A stretch of 64,000 nucleotides of DNA from Leucobacter luti (GTDB lineage Bacteria; Actinomycetota; Actinomycetes; Actinomycetales; Microbacteriaceae): NCBI RefSeq assembly GCF_004217175.1, contig NZ_SHKI01000005.1:1-64000 (forward strand), given 5' to 3'. The notes under the pieces are model-generated. The model did not search any database, had not been told where the DNA came from, and worked only from the letters and a program-made list of their open reading frames with translations. The translations under genes were made by a program, and so were the position numbers. Shown here in pieces: positions 35,977-44,940 of this stretch; position 1 is the first letter of the stretch, and each line of letters opens with the position of its first letter.

Positions 35977-37342
35977 GGCGGGGAGCGTGCTCGGTGCGCT
36001 GCCCGGTGACCGCGTCCATTCTGCCGATCAGCGCGATCAGCTCCGCGGGATCGTCGCCGTCGCCGATCTCGCCGCACAGCTTCACAATGCCGCGCAGCTC
36101 GGTGAGCGACTCGGCGAGTGCCGCAACCGATGCGGCCACGTCGTCGGCAAGCTCTCGCAGCTCCGGGGAAAGCTCGGTGTCAGCGAGCTGCTGCTGCCAC
36201 TCGCTGAGCAGCTTGCGTGGGATCTCGATCACCGCCGCTGACTTTGCGATGGCGCCGACGGTCGTCGAGGTGATGGATCGGTGCGCGATCGAGTTCGTGC
36301 CCATCTCGGCGAGCGCGCTCCGCAGCGACTCTGCCAGCAGTGCGATCGCTGCGGCCTGTGTCTCGTCGCGCTGCGGCGCGTCGATGAGCTCCGCCGCAAA
36401 CGCGGCCATCATACGCGTGTGAAGCTTGGCGAGCGCGATCCTGAACCGGTTCTCGGCGCTGTGCGTATCGAGCCGCGTCAGATCCCCGATGAGTTTGACG
36501 ATATAGCCCCGGATCAGGCTTTGCATCTGCGCCCAGACGCCGAGGGGCTCGAAGAACTTGGGATCCCGGTTGCGTCCCGACAACTCGGTCACGCGCGTGA
36601 CCGTGCGGGCAGCCGCATCGAGCTCGCGCTGCAGGTGATCGCCAGCTCGCTGGAGCGACTCGGAGAGCACTGCGAGGCGACGCTGCCGCAGCGACCACGC
36701 ACTCAGCGCGCCATCGATCTCGACGACGATGCGCAGCAGGTCGGCGACCTCCCCGCGCGCGCCCGGACGGGCGGGCACCGGGTCGGCGCGGCGCTCGTAG
36801 CGGTCGATCTCCTGCGGCAGCGCGTGGTGCTGGAACGCGGTGAGTGAGGCGTAACCGGTGTCCGTGACGATGCGCTCGAACCGCTCCGCGCCCTGCGCTG
36901 CCGCGTCCCGCTTCGAGACCCCGGCCGCCCGCAGCCCCGACTCGTACGCTGTGAGGTCCCGGTACCAGGACCGAGTCTGGGCGAGGCGCGACTCGTTCAT
37001 TGGGCGAATCCGCACGGACAGGTACCCGCCACCGCGCAGCGGTGTCACCGTCGCGTACACGGAGTAGGCGCTGCCGTCCGCGGCGAGGTTGGTGAGGTGG
37101 CCGGCGAACGGGCGCCCGGCTCGCAGCTCGCGCCACATCGTGTGGAACACGGCGCCCGGGACGTCCGGGTGCCGCACCAGCGAGTGCGGGGCTCCGAGCA
37201 GCGCGCTCCGGTCGTAGCGCGAGAACCTCACAAAGAGCTCGTTCGCGTGTTCGAGCACACCGCGTCGGTCAGTCGCCGAGAAAAACACGTCCGTGATCCC
37301 GACCTCGTGGGTCTCACCTGTCGGGGTTCTCTGGTGTGCCAT
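35966..37342 (-). CDS. Soluble Aer-like PAS protein without output domain
   Basis: 458 residues. The PAS domain (residues ~10–125) resembles the redox-sensing PAS of Aer: DVFFSATDRRGVLEHANELFVRFSRYDRSALLGAPHSLVRHPDVPGAVFHTMW, then GHLTNLAADGSAYSVYATVTPL. The remaining ~330 residues are helical with no membrane segment. I see no MCP hairpin, kinase, GGDEF or HTH domain. In Aer the PAS binds FAD; here ligand and partner are unknown. Start at 37342 (MAHQRTPTGETHEVGITD). It is convergent with hflX and divergent from metE. Confidence 0.78.
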   Translation of the reverse strand: MAHQRTPTGETHEVGITDVFFSATDRRGVLEHANELFVRFSRYDRSALLGAPHSLVRHPDVPGAVFHTMWRELRAGRPFAGHLTNLAADGSAYSVYATVTPLRGGGYLSVRIRPMNESRLAQTRSWYRDLTAYESGLRAAGVSKRDAAAQGAERFERIVTDTGYASLTAFQHHALPQEIDRYERRADPVPARPGARGEVADLLRIVVEIDGALSAWSLRQRRLAVLSESLQRAGDHLQRELDAAARTVTRVTELSGRNRDPKFFEPLGVWAQMQSLIRGYIVKLIGDLTRLDTHSAENRFRIALAKLHTRMMAAFAAELIDAPQRDETQAAAIALLAESLRSALAEMGTNSIAHRSITSTTVGAIAKSAAVIEIPRKLLSEWQQQLADTELSPELRELADDVAASVAALAESLTELRGIVKLCGEIGDGDDPAELIALIGRMDAVTGQRTEHAPRRGA

Positions 37343-37501
37343 GGTGATTGCCTTCGTCTGGCCCCCAACTGAACACCTCAAGTTTACCCCGAGCTCGAGG
37401 ACCGCACACCCGTCCGCCCGCTGCGTGCGCGGCAGCCTCCCGCAGGGCACGTAACATTCCGTAGTTCACATGGCGCAACATGCGCGCGCGCATCGGCGCG
37501 G

Positions 37502-37563
37502 CCGGGCTACCGTGTGAGAGCCCGGGGTGCTAGCCGGGCCTTCGCCGCGATAACCCCGGAGGA
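37502..37563 (+). promoter_or_regulatory. metE leader with mutually exclusive hairpins
   Basis: Stem A: CCGGGCT (37502–37508) with AGCCCGG (37519–37525), 10-nt loop. Stem B: CCGGGGT (37522–37528) with ACCCCGG (37553–37559). A and B share 37522–37525, so only one can form. Stem B ends on the first two bases of the Shine-Dalgarno GGAGGA (37558–37563). This is the layout of a translational switch. I see no cobalamin-riboswitch B12 box. A 14-bp palindrome (37480–37493) and a −10-like TAACAT (37452–37457) lie upstream. Confidence 0.5.
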
Positions 37564-37568
37564 CTCCG

Positions 37569-39887
37569 ATGCCCGCAACGCCCCTGCCCACCGCCACGAT
37601 CCTCGGGTACCCACGGATCGGAAGGCGCCGCGAGCTCAAGCGCGCCATCGAGTCATTCTGGAAGGGGAACACGAGCGAGACCGAGCTGCAGCGCACGGCC
37701 AGCGAGCTGCGCGCGGCAACCCGCGCCCACCTCGTCGAGCTCGGCCTCCCCGCCGCTGGCGGCGCGGTCCCCGAGAGCTTCAGCTTCTACGACCAGGTGC
37801 TCGACGCCACGATCGCGCTCGGCGCGATCCCGCACCGCTTCGCCGACGCGACGGGGGGCAGCGACCTCGCCACGACCTTCGCGCTCGCCCGCGGCGACAA
37901 GGACCACCAGCCGCTCGAGATGACCAAGTGGTTTGACACCAACTACCACTACAGCGTTCCCGAGATCGATGAGCGCACGCCGCTCGCCGCCAACCCCGCC
38001 GCGCTCGTCGCGCAGCTCGCGGAGGCCGCTGCGCAGGGCATCGAGTCCCGCCCCGTGCTGGTGGGACCCGTGACCTACCTGCTCCTCGCGAAGGCGTCGG
38101 ACGACGCCGCGGCTGGCTTCCGGCCCATCGACCGCCTCGACGAGGTCGTCGCCGTGTACGCCGAGCTGCTCGCAGCGCTCGCCGCCGGAGGTGCCGGCTG
38201 GGTGCAGCTCGATGAGCCGGCACTCGTCTCCGACTCGCTCGCCGTGCCGCGCGCCGAGATCCTGACCCTCGTCGAGCGCGCGTACGCGACGCTCGGTGCG
38301 GCGACCGAGCGGCCGTCAATTCTGCTCACCGCCCCGTACGGCGACTCGTCTGCCGCGCTGACCCGGCTGGGCGCGCTCCCGGTCGAGGCCGTGCAGGCCG
38401 ACCTGGTTCGCGGCACCCTCCCCGAGGCAGACCTCAGCTCCGGGGCGCTCGCTACGGCGTTCGCCGGCACTCAGCTCGTCGCCGGCGTGGTCGACGGCCG
38501 CAACATCTGGCGTACCGACCTGCGCGCGGCGCTCGCGACCGCGGTGCGTGTGCAGGACGCCGGGATCGCGACCGTGATCGGCACGAGCAACAGCCTGCAG
38601 CACGTGCCGCACGACGTGGCCGACGAGACGAAGCTCGACGCGCGGCTGCGCAGCTGGCTCGCGTTCGCCGACCAGAAGGTCGCGCAGGTCGCGATCCTCG
38701 CACGCGGACTCGCGGCCGGAACCGCGGCGGTCGAATCGGAGCTTGCCGAGGTCGACGCAATCCTTGCCGATCGCCAGGCCGCGCCCGGCGTCCGTGACGC
38801 CGCCGTCCGTGACCGCGCCGGCGCGGTCACGGCGGCAGACCGCAACCGTGCCGCCGAGGGCGACCGCCGCGACGCGCAGCGCGCACTCGACATCCCCGAG
38901 CTCGCCACGACCACGATCGGCTCGTTCCCGCAGACCACCGAGATTCGCAAGGCGCGCGCCGCGTTTGGCCGCGGCGAGATCGACCAGGAGGCGTACGACG
39001 GCTTCCTGCGCGATGAGATCGCACGCGTGATCCGCCTGCAGGAGGAGATCGGGCTCGACGTGCTCGTGCACGGCGAGGCAGAGCGCAATGACATGGTCCA
39101 GTACTTCGCCGAGCTTCTTGACGGCTTCGCGGTGACCGAGCACGGCTGGGTGCAGTCCTACGGCACCCGCGCCACGCGCCCGTCGATCCTCTGGGGCGAC
39201 GTGTCGCGGCCCGCGCCGATGACGGTCGCGTGGTCCGGCTACGCGCAGTCGCTCACCGAGCGTCCGGTGAAGGGCATGCTGACGGGTCCGGTCACGATCC
39301 TTGCCTGGTCGTTCGTGCGCGACGATCAGCCGCTCTCCGACACCGCCGAGCAGGTGGCGCTCGCGCTGCGCGACGAGATCGACGACCTCGTCGACGCCGG
39401 CATCAAGATCGTGCAGGTCGACGAGCCGGCGCTGCGCGAACTGCTCCCGCTCGACGCGGATCGCCAGGCCGCGTACCTCGACTGGTCGGTGGGCTCCTTC
39501 CGCCTCGCGACGAGCGGCGCAGCGAGCGACGTGCAGATCCACACGCACCTGTGTTACTCCGAGTTTGGCGAGATCATCGACGCGGTCGACGGGCTCGACG
39601 CCGACGTGACGAGCATCGAGGCGGCGCGCAGCCGCATGGACGTGGTCGATCCACTCGGCGATCACGGCTACTCGCGCGGGATCGGCCCGGGGGTCTACGA
39701 CATCCACTCGCCCCGCGTGCCGAGCGTCGCGGAGCAGACCGAACTCATCCAGATCGCGGCCGCGCGCATCCCCGGCGAGCAGCTCTGGGTCAACCCCGAC
39801 TGCGGGCTGAAGACTCGCGGCTACGAAGAGACGGTTGCGAGCCTCACGAACCTCGTGCAGGCCGCCCGCGCCGTGCGCGGAGCGTAA
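37569..39887 (+). CDS. metE: Cobalamin-independent methionine synthase
   Basis: Transfers methyl from 5-methyl-THF-polyglutamate to homocysteine. 772 residues, the full two-barrel protein. The zinc ligands are His660 and Cys662 in HTHLCYSEFG and Cys745 in NPDCGLKTRGY. The N-terminal barrel starts ATILGYPRIGRRRELKRAIE. Between the barrels is a variable linker with a repeated RDAAVRDRAGA-like stretch. GGAGG lies before the ATG. A short MetE paralogue and metF follow, forming a methionine operon. Confidence 0.97.
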   Translation: MPATPLPTATILGYPRIGRRRELKRAIESFWKGNTSETELQRTASELRAATRAHLVELGLPAAGGAVPESFSFYDQVLDATIALGAIPHRFADATGGSDLATTFALARGDKDHQPLEMTKWFDTNYHYSVPEIDERTPLAANPAALVAQLAEAAAQGIESRPVLVGPVTYLLLAKASDDAAAGFRPIDRLDEVVAVYAELLAALAAGGAGWVQLDEPALVSDSLAVPRAEILTLVERAYATLGAATERPSILLTAPYGDSSAALTRLGALPVEAVQADLVRGTLPEADLSSGALATAFAGTQLVAGVVDGRNIWRTDLRAALATAVRVQDAGIATVIGTSNSLQHVPHDVADETKLDARLRSWLAFADQKVAQVAILARGLAAGTAAVESELAEVDAILADRQAAPGVRDAAVRDRAGAVTAADRNRAAEGDRRDAQRALDIPELATTTIGSFPQTTEIRKARAAFGRGEIDQEAYDGFLRDEIARVIRLQEEIGLDVLVHGEAERNDMVQYFAELLDGFAVTEHGWVQSYGTRATRPSILWGDVSRPAPMTVAWSGYAQSLTERPVKGMLTGPVTILAWSFVRDDQPLSDTAEQVALALRDEIDDLVDAGIKIVQVDEPALRELLPLDADRQAAYLDWSVGSFRLATSGAASDVQIHTHLCYSEFGEIIDAVDGLDADVTSIEAARSRMDVVDPLGDHGYSRGIGPGVYDIHSPRVPSVAEQTELIQIAAARIPGEQLWVNPDCGLKTRGYEETVASLTNLVQAARAVRGA

Positions 39888-39891
39888 CGCC

Positions 39892-41184
39892 GTGTCCCAG
39901 GGTGCGGTCGGCGCCGCGGCGCCTGAACACCTCGACCCGGCCGCGCCCTGGCCGAGCGGCGGCCTCCCCACGGAGGCCGTCGGCTCGCTGCCGCGTCCGT
40001 CGCGCCTCCAGCGCGTTGTGCTCGACGCCGAGACCGGTCTTGCCTCGCAGGAGGAGCTGCGCGCCGAGCAGGATCGCGCCGTCGCCGACACGATCGAGCG
40101 CTTCGCCGCGACCGGTTCGCCGATCGTCAGCGACGGCGAGCAGCGCCGCCAGAGCTTTGCGAGCTACCCGCTTGGCACCGAGGACCTCTCAGTGGGCCCC
40201 GTGTTCGCGGTGTTTGCCGACGGCCACCACCGGGTGATCCCGAGCCTCGCCCGCGCGCCCTTCGCATTCAAGTCCTGGGCCGCGGACGACGTCGCTGCGG
40301 CGCGCGCGCTCACCGAGCTGCCGCTGAAGCAGGCGGTGATCTCACCGTCAATGCTCTCGCTCATGGTGCCCGAGGGCGGGATCGGCGACTACAGCCGCGA
40401 GGACTTCCTCGAAGACGTGGTCACCGGCTGCGCCGAGGACATTCGCCGCTCGTTCGCGGCCGGTGCCGCGCGCGTCTCGATCGACTTCACCGAGGGCCGA
40501 CTCGCCCTGCGCCGGGACCTCCGCGCGCCGTGGGCGGGGCCGGACGCGCTCGGCGGATTTATCGAGCTCATCAACCGGGTGCTCGACCGGCTGAGCGACG
40601 CTGAGCGCTCGGCCGTCGGCGTGCACACCTGCCCGGGCAACGACAACGACTCCGCGCACAGCGCCGACGTCGACTATGCCGAGCTGCTGCCGGAGCTGTT
40701 CCAGATCGAGGCCGGCTACTTTCTCGTGCAGGCCGCCGGCGAGCGTGAGCCGGATCGGGTCGCCCGGCTCGTGGGTCGCCAGCTGCGCGGCCGCGTCAGG
40801 GCGGCGGCGGACGGCGCGAGCGGGGTGCCGCGCGTGCTGCTCGGGGTGACGAATCCCACGAACCCAAAGCTTGAGACCGCGGAACAGATCCGCGATCAGC
40901 TCGTGCGCGCCGCCCGCTTTATCCCGGCCGAGCTCCTCGGGTCGACCGACGACTGTGGGTTCTCGCCCTACCTCATCGACGAGAAGCCGCGGCACGGGTC
41001 ACCGGATTTCGCCCGTGACGTCGCGTTCGCGAAGATCGCGGCCCGCGTGCGCGGCACCGCGCTCGCGGCCGAGGAGCTTGCCGGCTCCGTGGGACTCGCT
41101 GGATCTGCGGGGACTGCCGCCGCGGGTTCGGCGGGGACTGCCGCCGCGGGTTCGGCGGGGACTGCCCCCGGGGGTGCGCGATGA
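39892..41184 (+). CDS. MetE C-terminal-domain-like paralogue
   Basis: 430 residues, a single MetE barrel. The zinc site is kept: His245 and Cys247 in VHTCPGNDNDS and Cys355 in TDDCGFSPYL. The start is PTEAVGSLPRPSRLQ. The family includes core-type methionine synthases that take methyl from a corrinoid or other donor rather than folate; which applies here is unknown. The GTG at 39892 lies four bases after the metE stop; metF overlaps its end by ATGA. The last ~30 residues are a Gly/Ser/Ala/Thr repeat with no enzyme role. Confidence 0.85.
   Translation: MSQGAVGAAAPEHLDPAAPWPSGGLPTEAVGSLPRPSRLQRVVLDAETGLASQEELRAEQDRAVADTIERFAATGSPIVSDGEQRRQSFASYPLGTEDLSVGPVFAVFADGHHRVIPSLARAPFAFKSWAADDVAAARALTELPLKQAVISPSMLSLMVPEGGIGDYSREDFLEDVVTGCAEDIRRSFAAGAARVSIDFTEGRLALRRDLRAPWAGPDALGGFIELINRVLDRLSDAERSAVGVHTCPGNDNDSAHSADVDYAELLPELFQIEAGYFLVQAAGEREPDRVARLVGRQLRGRVRAAADGASGVPRVLLGVTNPTNPKLETAEQIRDQLVRAARFIPAELLGSTDDCGFSPYLIDEKPRHGSPDFARDVAFAKIAARVRGTALAAEELAGSVGLAGSAGTAAAGSAGTAAAGSAGTAPGGAR
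41109..41172 (+). repeat. 24-bp in-frame repeat, 2.7 copies
   Basis: Units begin at 41109, 41133 and 41157 (third partial). Each encodes GTAAAGSA at the C-terminus of the MetE paralogue. Copies one and two are identical, suggesting recent slippage. Confidence 0.85.
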
Positions 41185-42086
41185 GTCCCGCGCTGCTCAC
41201 CGGCAGCGCCCCGACCCGCGCCCGATTCTCGTTTGAGGTGTTTCCGGCGCGCAGCGGAGCCGCCGCCCTCGCGCTGGGCCACGCCGTGCAGCACCTGTCC
41301 GCCGCCGGCCCCGACTTTATCTCCGTCACGTACGGCGCGAACGGCTCGAACCGCGACGCCTCGGTCGACCTGCTCAAGTACCTGCGGGACCACACCGACG
41401 CGCTGCCGCTCGCGCACCTCACCACGGTGGGGGAGGATCGCGAGACCGTGCGCGCCGCGATCCACAGCATCATGGACGCCGGGGTGCACGACTTCCTCGC
41501 GCTGCGGGGCGACCCGCCCCGCGGGCGCACGGAGGCCGATCCCGAGGTGGCCGGGTCGCTCTCCGCCCTCGAACTCGTTGAGCTGGTCGCTGAGGCGCGC
41601 GCCGAACGCCCGGCCCTCACGAGTGTCGGGCGCACCTCGGTGGCCGCCTACCCGAACGGGCACCCGCTCTCGCGCTCGCGCAGCGAGGACATCGACTGGC
41701 TCGTCGCGAAGCAGGAGGCCGGCGCGCAGTTCGCCATCACGCAGCTGTTCTTCCGCGCGGAGGAATACCTGTCGTTCGTGAGCGACGCGCAGCGCGCCGG
41801 GCTGCGGATCCCCGTGCTTCCCGGGCTCATGCCCGTTGCCACGAGCGGGCAGCTGCGCAAGGTCGCCGAGCTCGCGGGGCGCCCAGCCCCGGCGGAGCTC
41901 ACCCGCGAACTCGACGAGGCGGGTGGCTACGCGCCCGAGCTGGGCGTGGAGCACACCGTGGAACTCGCGAGCGAACTCCTCGCCGGGGGAGCACCGTCGG
42001 TGCACCTCTACACGTTCAACCGGCACGAGCGCGTGCTCGCCGTGCTGCGCGACCTTGACCTGCTGACGCCCGACCCGCTGCGTTAG
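41181..42086 (+). CDS. metF: 5,10-methylenetetrahydrofolate reductase
   Basis: FAD enzyme that makes the 5-methyl-THF used by MetE. 301 residues. Seen: RFSFEVFPAR (catalytic Glu at the usual N-terminal place), FISVTYGANGS, LTTVGEDRETVRAAIHSIMDAGVHDFLALRGDPPRG and AKQEAGAQFAITQLFF. The ATG overlaps the previous stop, so metE, the MetE paralogue and metF form one operon. Confidence 0.96.
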   Translation: MSPALLTGSAPTRARFSFEVFPARSGAAALALGHAVQHLSAAGPDFISVTYGANGSNRDASVDLLKYLRDHTDALPLAHLTTVGEDRETVRAAIHSIMDAGVHDFLALRGDPPRGRTEADPEVAGSLSALELVELVAEARAERPALTSVGRTSVAAYPNGHPLSRSRSEDIDWLVAKQEAGAQFAITQLFFRAEEYLSFVSDAQRAGLRIPVLPGLMPVATSGQLRKVAELAGRPAPAELTRELDEAGGYAPELGVEHTVELASELLAGGAPSVHLYTFNRHERVLAVLRDLDLLTPDPLR

Positions 42087-42094
42087 CTGGGCTG

Positions 42095-42148
42095 GCTGCG
42101 CTGGCTGTGTGAGCTGCGCTGGCTGTGTGAGCTGTGCTGGCTGTGCGC
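42095..42148. repeat. 18-bp tandem repeat, three copies
   Basis: Units at 42095, 42113 and 42131. The first two are identical (GCTGCGCTGGCTGTGTGA); the third differs at a few positions. It lies between the convergent metF and lipA genes and codes for nothing evident. Confidence 0.85.
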
Positions 42149-42154
42149 GCTGCG

Positions 42155-43174
42155 TTACACCGCCTGCGGGAACGAGGCGGCGGCGCGCTCCGAGAGGTGC
42201 CGCAGCGCCTCCGGGACTGTCCGGCCCTGCTTCGCCATGGTCTGCGCCCAGAGCCTCCCGGCGCGGTACGAGGAGCGCACGAGCGGTCCGGCAAGCACGC
42301 CATCAAAGCCGAGTGCCTCAGCCTCGGCGTGCAGCTCCACGAACTCCTCCGGCGGCAGCCACCGGTCGATCGGGTGGTGCAGCTGCGTGGGGCGCAGGTA
42401 CTGGGTCAGCGTGAGCACGTCACACCCGGCCGAGCGCAGCTCGCGCATGGTCTCGCTGATCTCCGCCCGTGTCTCGCCCATGCCGAGAATCAGGTTTGAC
42501 TTCGTGATCATGCCCGCGGCCCGCGCCTGCGCGATCACGTCGAGCGAGCGCTCGTACCGGAACCCCGGCCGGATCTGCCGAAAGATTCGCGGCACGGTCT
42601 CGAGGTTGTGGGCGAACACCTCCGGCGCGGCCTCGAACACCTGGGCAAGATCCTCGGGCCTCCCGCCGAGGTCGTCGGCGAGCACCTCAACCCCCGAGCC
42701 CGGGTTGAGCTCGTGGATCTGCCGGATCGTCTCAGCGTAGAGCCACGCGCCCGTGTCTGGCAGGTCGTCGCGGGTGACCCCCGTGATCGTGGCATAGCGC
42801 AGGCCCATGGTGCGCACCGACTCCGCGACGCGACGCGGCTCGTCGAGGTCGAGGGGCAGCGGCTTGCCGGTGCTGATCATGCAGAAGTCGCAGCGGCGCG
42901 TGCAGATCGAACCGCCGATGAGGAACGTCGCCTCGCGGTCCTCCCAGCACTCTGAGATGTTTGGGCAGCCGGCCTCCTGGCACACGGTGTGCAGGCCGCC
43001 AGACTTCACGAGTTCCCGGACCTCCTGGTACTCGGGCCCGAACCGGGCGCGGGTCTTGATCCACGCTGGCTTGCGCTCGATCGGGGTCTCCGCGTTGCGA
43101 GCCTCGATCCGGAGCAGCTTGCGTCCCTCCGCCTCCGGGCGTGCGCCGGTGGCGGGCAGCATCCGCGCGCTCAC
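42155..43174 (-). CDS. lipA: Lipoyl synthase
   Basis: Radical-SAM enzyme that inserts two sulfurs into octanoyl-protein. 339 residues. The auxiliary cluster ligands are Cys65, Cys70 and Cys76 ([15 protein letters not shown]); the SAM cluster is Cys91, Cys95 and Cys98 (CTRRCDFC). The conserved C-terminal RSSY is present. The frame is open far upstream into lipB, but that is a shadow. The GTG at 43174 overlaps the lipB stop (GTGA) and gives [10 protein letters not shown]; an ATG at 43162 is the alternative. Confidence 0.96.
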   Translation of the reverse strand: MSARMLPATGARPEAEGRKLLRIEARNAETPIERKPAWIKTRARFGPEYQEVRELVKSGGLHTVCQEAGCPNISECWEDREATFLIGGSICTRRCDFCMISTGKPLPLDLDEPRRVAESVRTMGLRYATITGVTRDDLPDTGAWLYAETIRQIHELNPGSGVEVLADDLGGRPEDLAQVFEAAPEVFAHNLETVPRIFRQIRPGFRYERSLDVIAQARAAGMITKSNLILGMGETRAEISETMRELRSAGCDVLTLTQYLRPTQLHHPIDRWLPPEEFVELHAEAEALGFDGVLAGPLVRSSYRAGRLWAQTMAKQGRTVPEALRHLSERAAASFPQAV

Positions 43175-43842
43175 GCCGCGAACTCCGTGAGTGCGGCTGC
43201 GAGGCGCTCCTGCAGTACCGGTGCGGCATCCGCCGGGGTGACGCGGCGTCCGGCGAGCGCGCTGACCGAGGTGACGCCGGCGTCGGTGATGCCGCAGGGT
43301 ACGAATCCGGAAAACGGGGTGAGGTCGTTGCTGCAGTTCAGCGCCAGACCGTGGGTGATGATCCCGTCGCTCGCGTGGAGCCCGATCTGCGCAAACTTCG
43401 CCGGTGCCGGACCACCGTCGTCGGCCCAGACGCCGGAGCGGCCCGCCACGCGAAAGCCGTTCGCGCCGAGCTCGGCCGCCGCGTCGATGATGACCTGCTC
43501 GAGGCCGCGCACGAGGTCGACGACCCCCACGCCAGGGGCGAGCTTGATCACCGGGTAGGCGACCAGCTGCCCGGGGCCGTGCCAGGTGACCCGCCCGCCG
43601 CGGTCGACGTCGACGACCGGAGTGCCGTCGCGCGGGTACTCGTCGGGGGTGGCGCGCCGGCCGGCCGTATAGACGGCCTCGTGTTCGAGGAGGAAGACGG
43701 TGCCGCGGTCTGCGCGGGTGCGCACCCGCTCGGCCGCGTCCCGCTGCAGGGCGAGGCCGTCGCGGTACGGGACCGTGTGCGGGGCGAACCCCGCCGTGAC
43801 GAAGTGTGGGGTTGCGGGTGGGGCGTCGGTGAGTGAGCGCAT
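43171..43842 (-). CDS. lipB: Octanoyltransferase (lipoyl(octanoyl) transferase)
   Basis: Moves octanoyl from ACP to lipoate-dependent proteins, giving the LipA substrate. 223 residues with [41 protein letters not shown], the catalytic Lys149 ([12 protein letters not shown]) and the acyl-enzyme Cys183 (VPCGITD). Start at 43842, with TAAGAT six bases upstream. lipA is coupled directly downstream. Confidence 0.96.
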   Translation of the reverse strand: MRSLTDAPPATPHFVTAGFAPHTVPYRDGLALQRDAAERVRTRADRGTVFLLEHEAVYTAGRRATPDEYPRDGTPVVDVDRGGRVTWHGPGQLVAYPVIKLAPGVGVVDLVRGLEQVIIDAAAELGANGFRVAGRSGVWADDGGPAPAKFAQIGLHASDGIITHGLALNCSNDLTPFSGFVPCGITDAGVTSVSALAGRRVTPADAAPVLQERLAAALTEFAA

Positions 43843-43848
43843 GCCGCA

Positions 43849-43854
43849 ATCTTA
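43849..43854 (-). promoter_or_regulatory. −10-like TAAGAT, leaderless spacing
   Basis: On the minus strand TAAGAT is followed by TGCGGC and the lipB ATG. The surrounding 43849–43880 is locally AT-rich. Confidence 0.55.
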
Positions 43855-43883
43855 AATAGACCCGGTGCAACAAATCAAGTGGT

Positions 43884-43911
43884 GGGGTGTGGGTGGAGGG
43901 GTGTGGGTGGC
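43884..43911. repeat. 14-bp direct repeat, two copies
   Basis: 43884–43897 and 43898–43911 differ only in the last base (GGGGTGTGGGTGG-A/C). It lies between the lipB start and palindromic copy 2. The remaining part of the lipB–lexA gap (44005–44157) is plain GC-rich sequence with nothing recognised. Confidence 0.7.
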
Positions 43912-43920
43912 TGGGGTCGC

Positions 43921-44004
43921 CGAATTCACGCAGGAGATCCGAACTCAGGCGGATGAATCTCCGCGATTCCGTCCGCCTGAGTTCGGATCTCCTGCGTGAG
44001 TTCG
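43921..44004. repeat. Long palindromic repeat, copy 2
   Basis: 33-bp arms, 43921–43953 with 43972–44004, one T/C mismatch (a possible G·U pair). The 18-nt loop contains GAATC/GATTC, extending the structure. The central CAGGAGATCCGAACTCAGG core equals copy 1 at 4169–4244. It lies about 150 bases past the lexA stop, as copy 1 lies about 190 past the pnp stop. No tandem array here. Confidence 0.9.
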
Positions 44005-44157
44005 AAACGCGCACGTGGGCGCTCCCGCGCGGGCTCGCGCGCAGACGGGCCCAGCGGGGTGGGTGGCAAGGGGGTGGCGCAGCGGGGGGCGGCGTGCGGG
44101 CGCGCGCCATCGCGCGGCCCGCCGCTCCCGCGTGGGCCGAGTGTGATCCGGGTGTGG

Positions 44158-44823
44158 CTAGACCGAGCGGAAGACCGCGACCACGCGGCCGAGCACCTCG
44201 GCGTGATCGCCCAGGATCGGCTCGAACGCGCTGTTGCGCGGCAGGAGCCAGGTGTGGCCGTCGCGGCGACGGAATACCTTGACCGTGGCCTCGCCGTCGA
44301 GCATCGCCGCGACGATGTCGCCATTCTCGGCCTCGCGCTGCTGGCGCACCACGACGAAGTCGCCGTCGCAGATCGCCGCGTCGATCATTGACTCGCCGAC
44401 CACGCGCAGCATGAACAGGTCGCCGTCGCCCACGAGCTGACGGGGGAGTGGCACGACCTCTTCCACCTGCTGGTCGGCAGTGATGGGGACGCCGGCGGCG
44501 ATCTGGCCCACGAGCGGGACGTATGCGGCTTCTTCTGGCTGGTGCGCGGATCCCTCGGCGACAGCGCTGCTCGTGGACGCGAGCTCAACCAGGACCTCGA
44601 GGGCGCGGGGGCGATTCGGGTCGCGGCGGATGTAGCCGCCGAGTTCGAGTCGGCTCAGCTGGTGGGTGACGCTCGAAAGTGAGGAGAGCCCCACGGCGTC
44701 GCCGATCTCGCGCATGCTCGGCGGGTATCCGCGCGACTCGACCGAGCGGCCAATGAACTCGAGGATCGCCTGCTGCTTTTCGGTCAGCGGCTTCATTGAG
44801 TGGGGCGCGGCCAAGTCGCTCAT
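44158..44823 (-). CDS. lexA: LexA repressor
   Basis: SOS master repressor, self-cleaved with RecA help. 221 residues. The winged helix ([44 protein letters not shown]) is followed by the cleavage pair Ala110–Gly111 (IAAGVP), Ser145 (GESMID) and Lys182 (ATVKVF). All catalytic parts are intact. GGAAAGGA lies before the ATG. Its promoter overlaps LexA boxes, predicting autoregulation. It is divergent from the LysM gene. Confidence 0.97.
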   Translation of the reverse strand: MSDLAAPHSMKPLTEKQQAILEFIGRSVESRGYPPSMREIGDAVGLSSLSSVTHQLSRLELGGYIRRDPNRPRALEVLVELASTSSAVAEGSAHQPEEAAYVPLVGQIAAGVPITADQQVEEVVPLPRQLVGDGDLFMLRVVGESMIDAAICDGDFVVVRQQREAENGDIVAAMLDGEATVKVFRRRDGHTWLLPRNSAFEPILGDHAEVLGRVVAVFRSV

Positions 44824-44910
44824 CGCTGTCCTTTCCGTCCCGGAGGGCGGGGTTGGGGCTTGGATCCATGAATGTCGGAGGTGCCTGGTTCAGTGATCTC
44901 GTTGCTCGAA

Positions 44911-44940
44911 ACCCTAGTCGCTTCATTCGAACACGGGCAA
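44911..44940 (-). promoter_or_regulatory. lexA promoter
   Basis: Minus strand: TTGCCC (44940–44935), an 18-bp spacer and TAGGGT (44916–44911). A palindromic LexA-box half overlaps the spacer. Confidence 0.6.

Noticed and set aside
37452..37568. Cobalamin riboswitch upstream of metE
   Set aside because: The leader is only about 110 nt and I find no B12-box-like core; a different structured leader is more likely.
43175..44110. LipA frame open far upstream, giving a 651-residue protein
   Set aside because: The extra part lies over lipB and the palindrome, is Arg/Pro/His-rich and has no known domain; the GTG coupled to the lipB stop gives a normal LipA.
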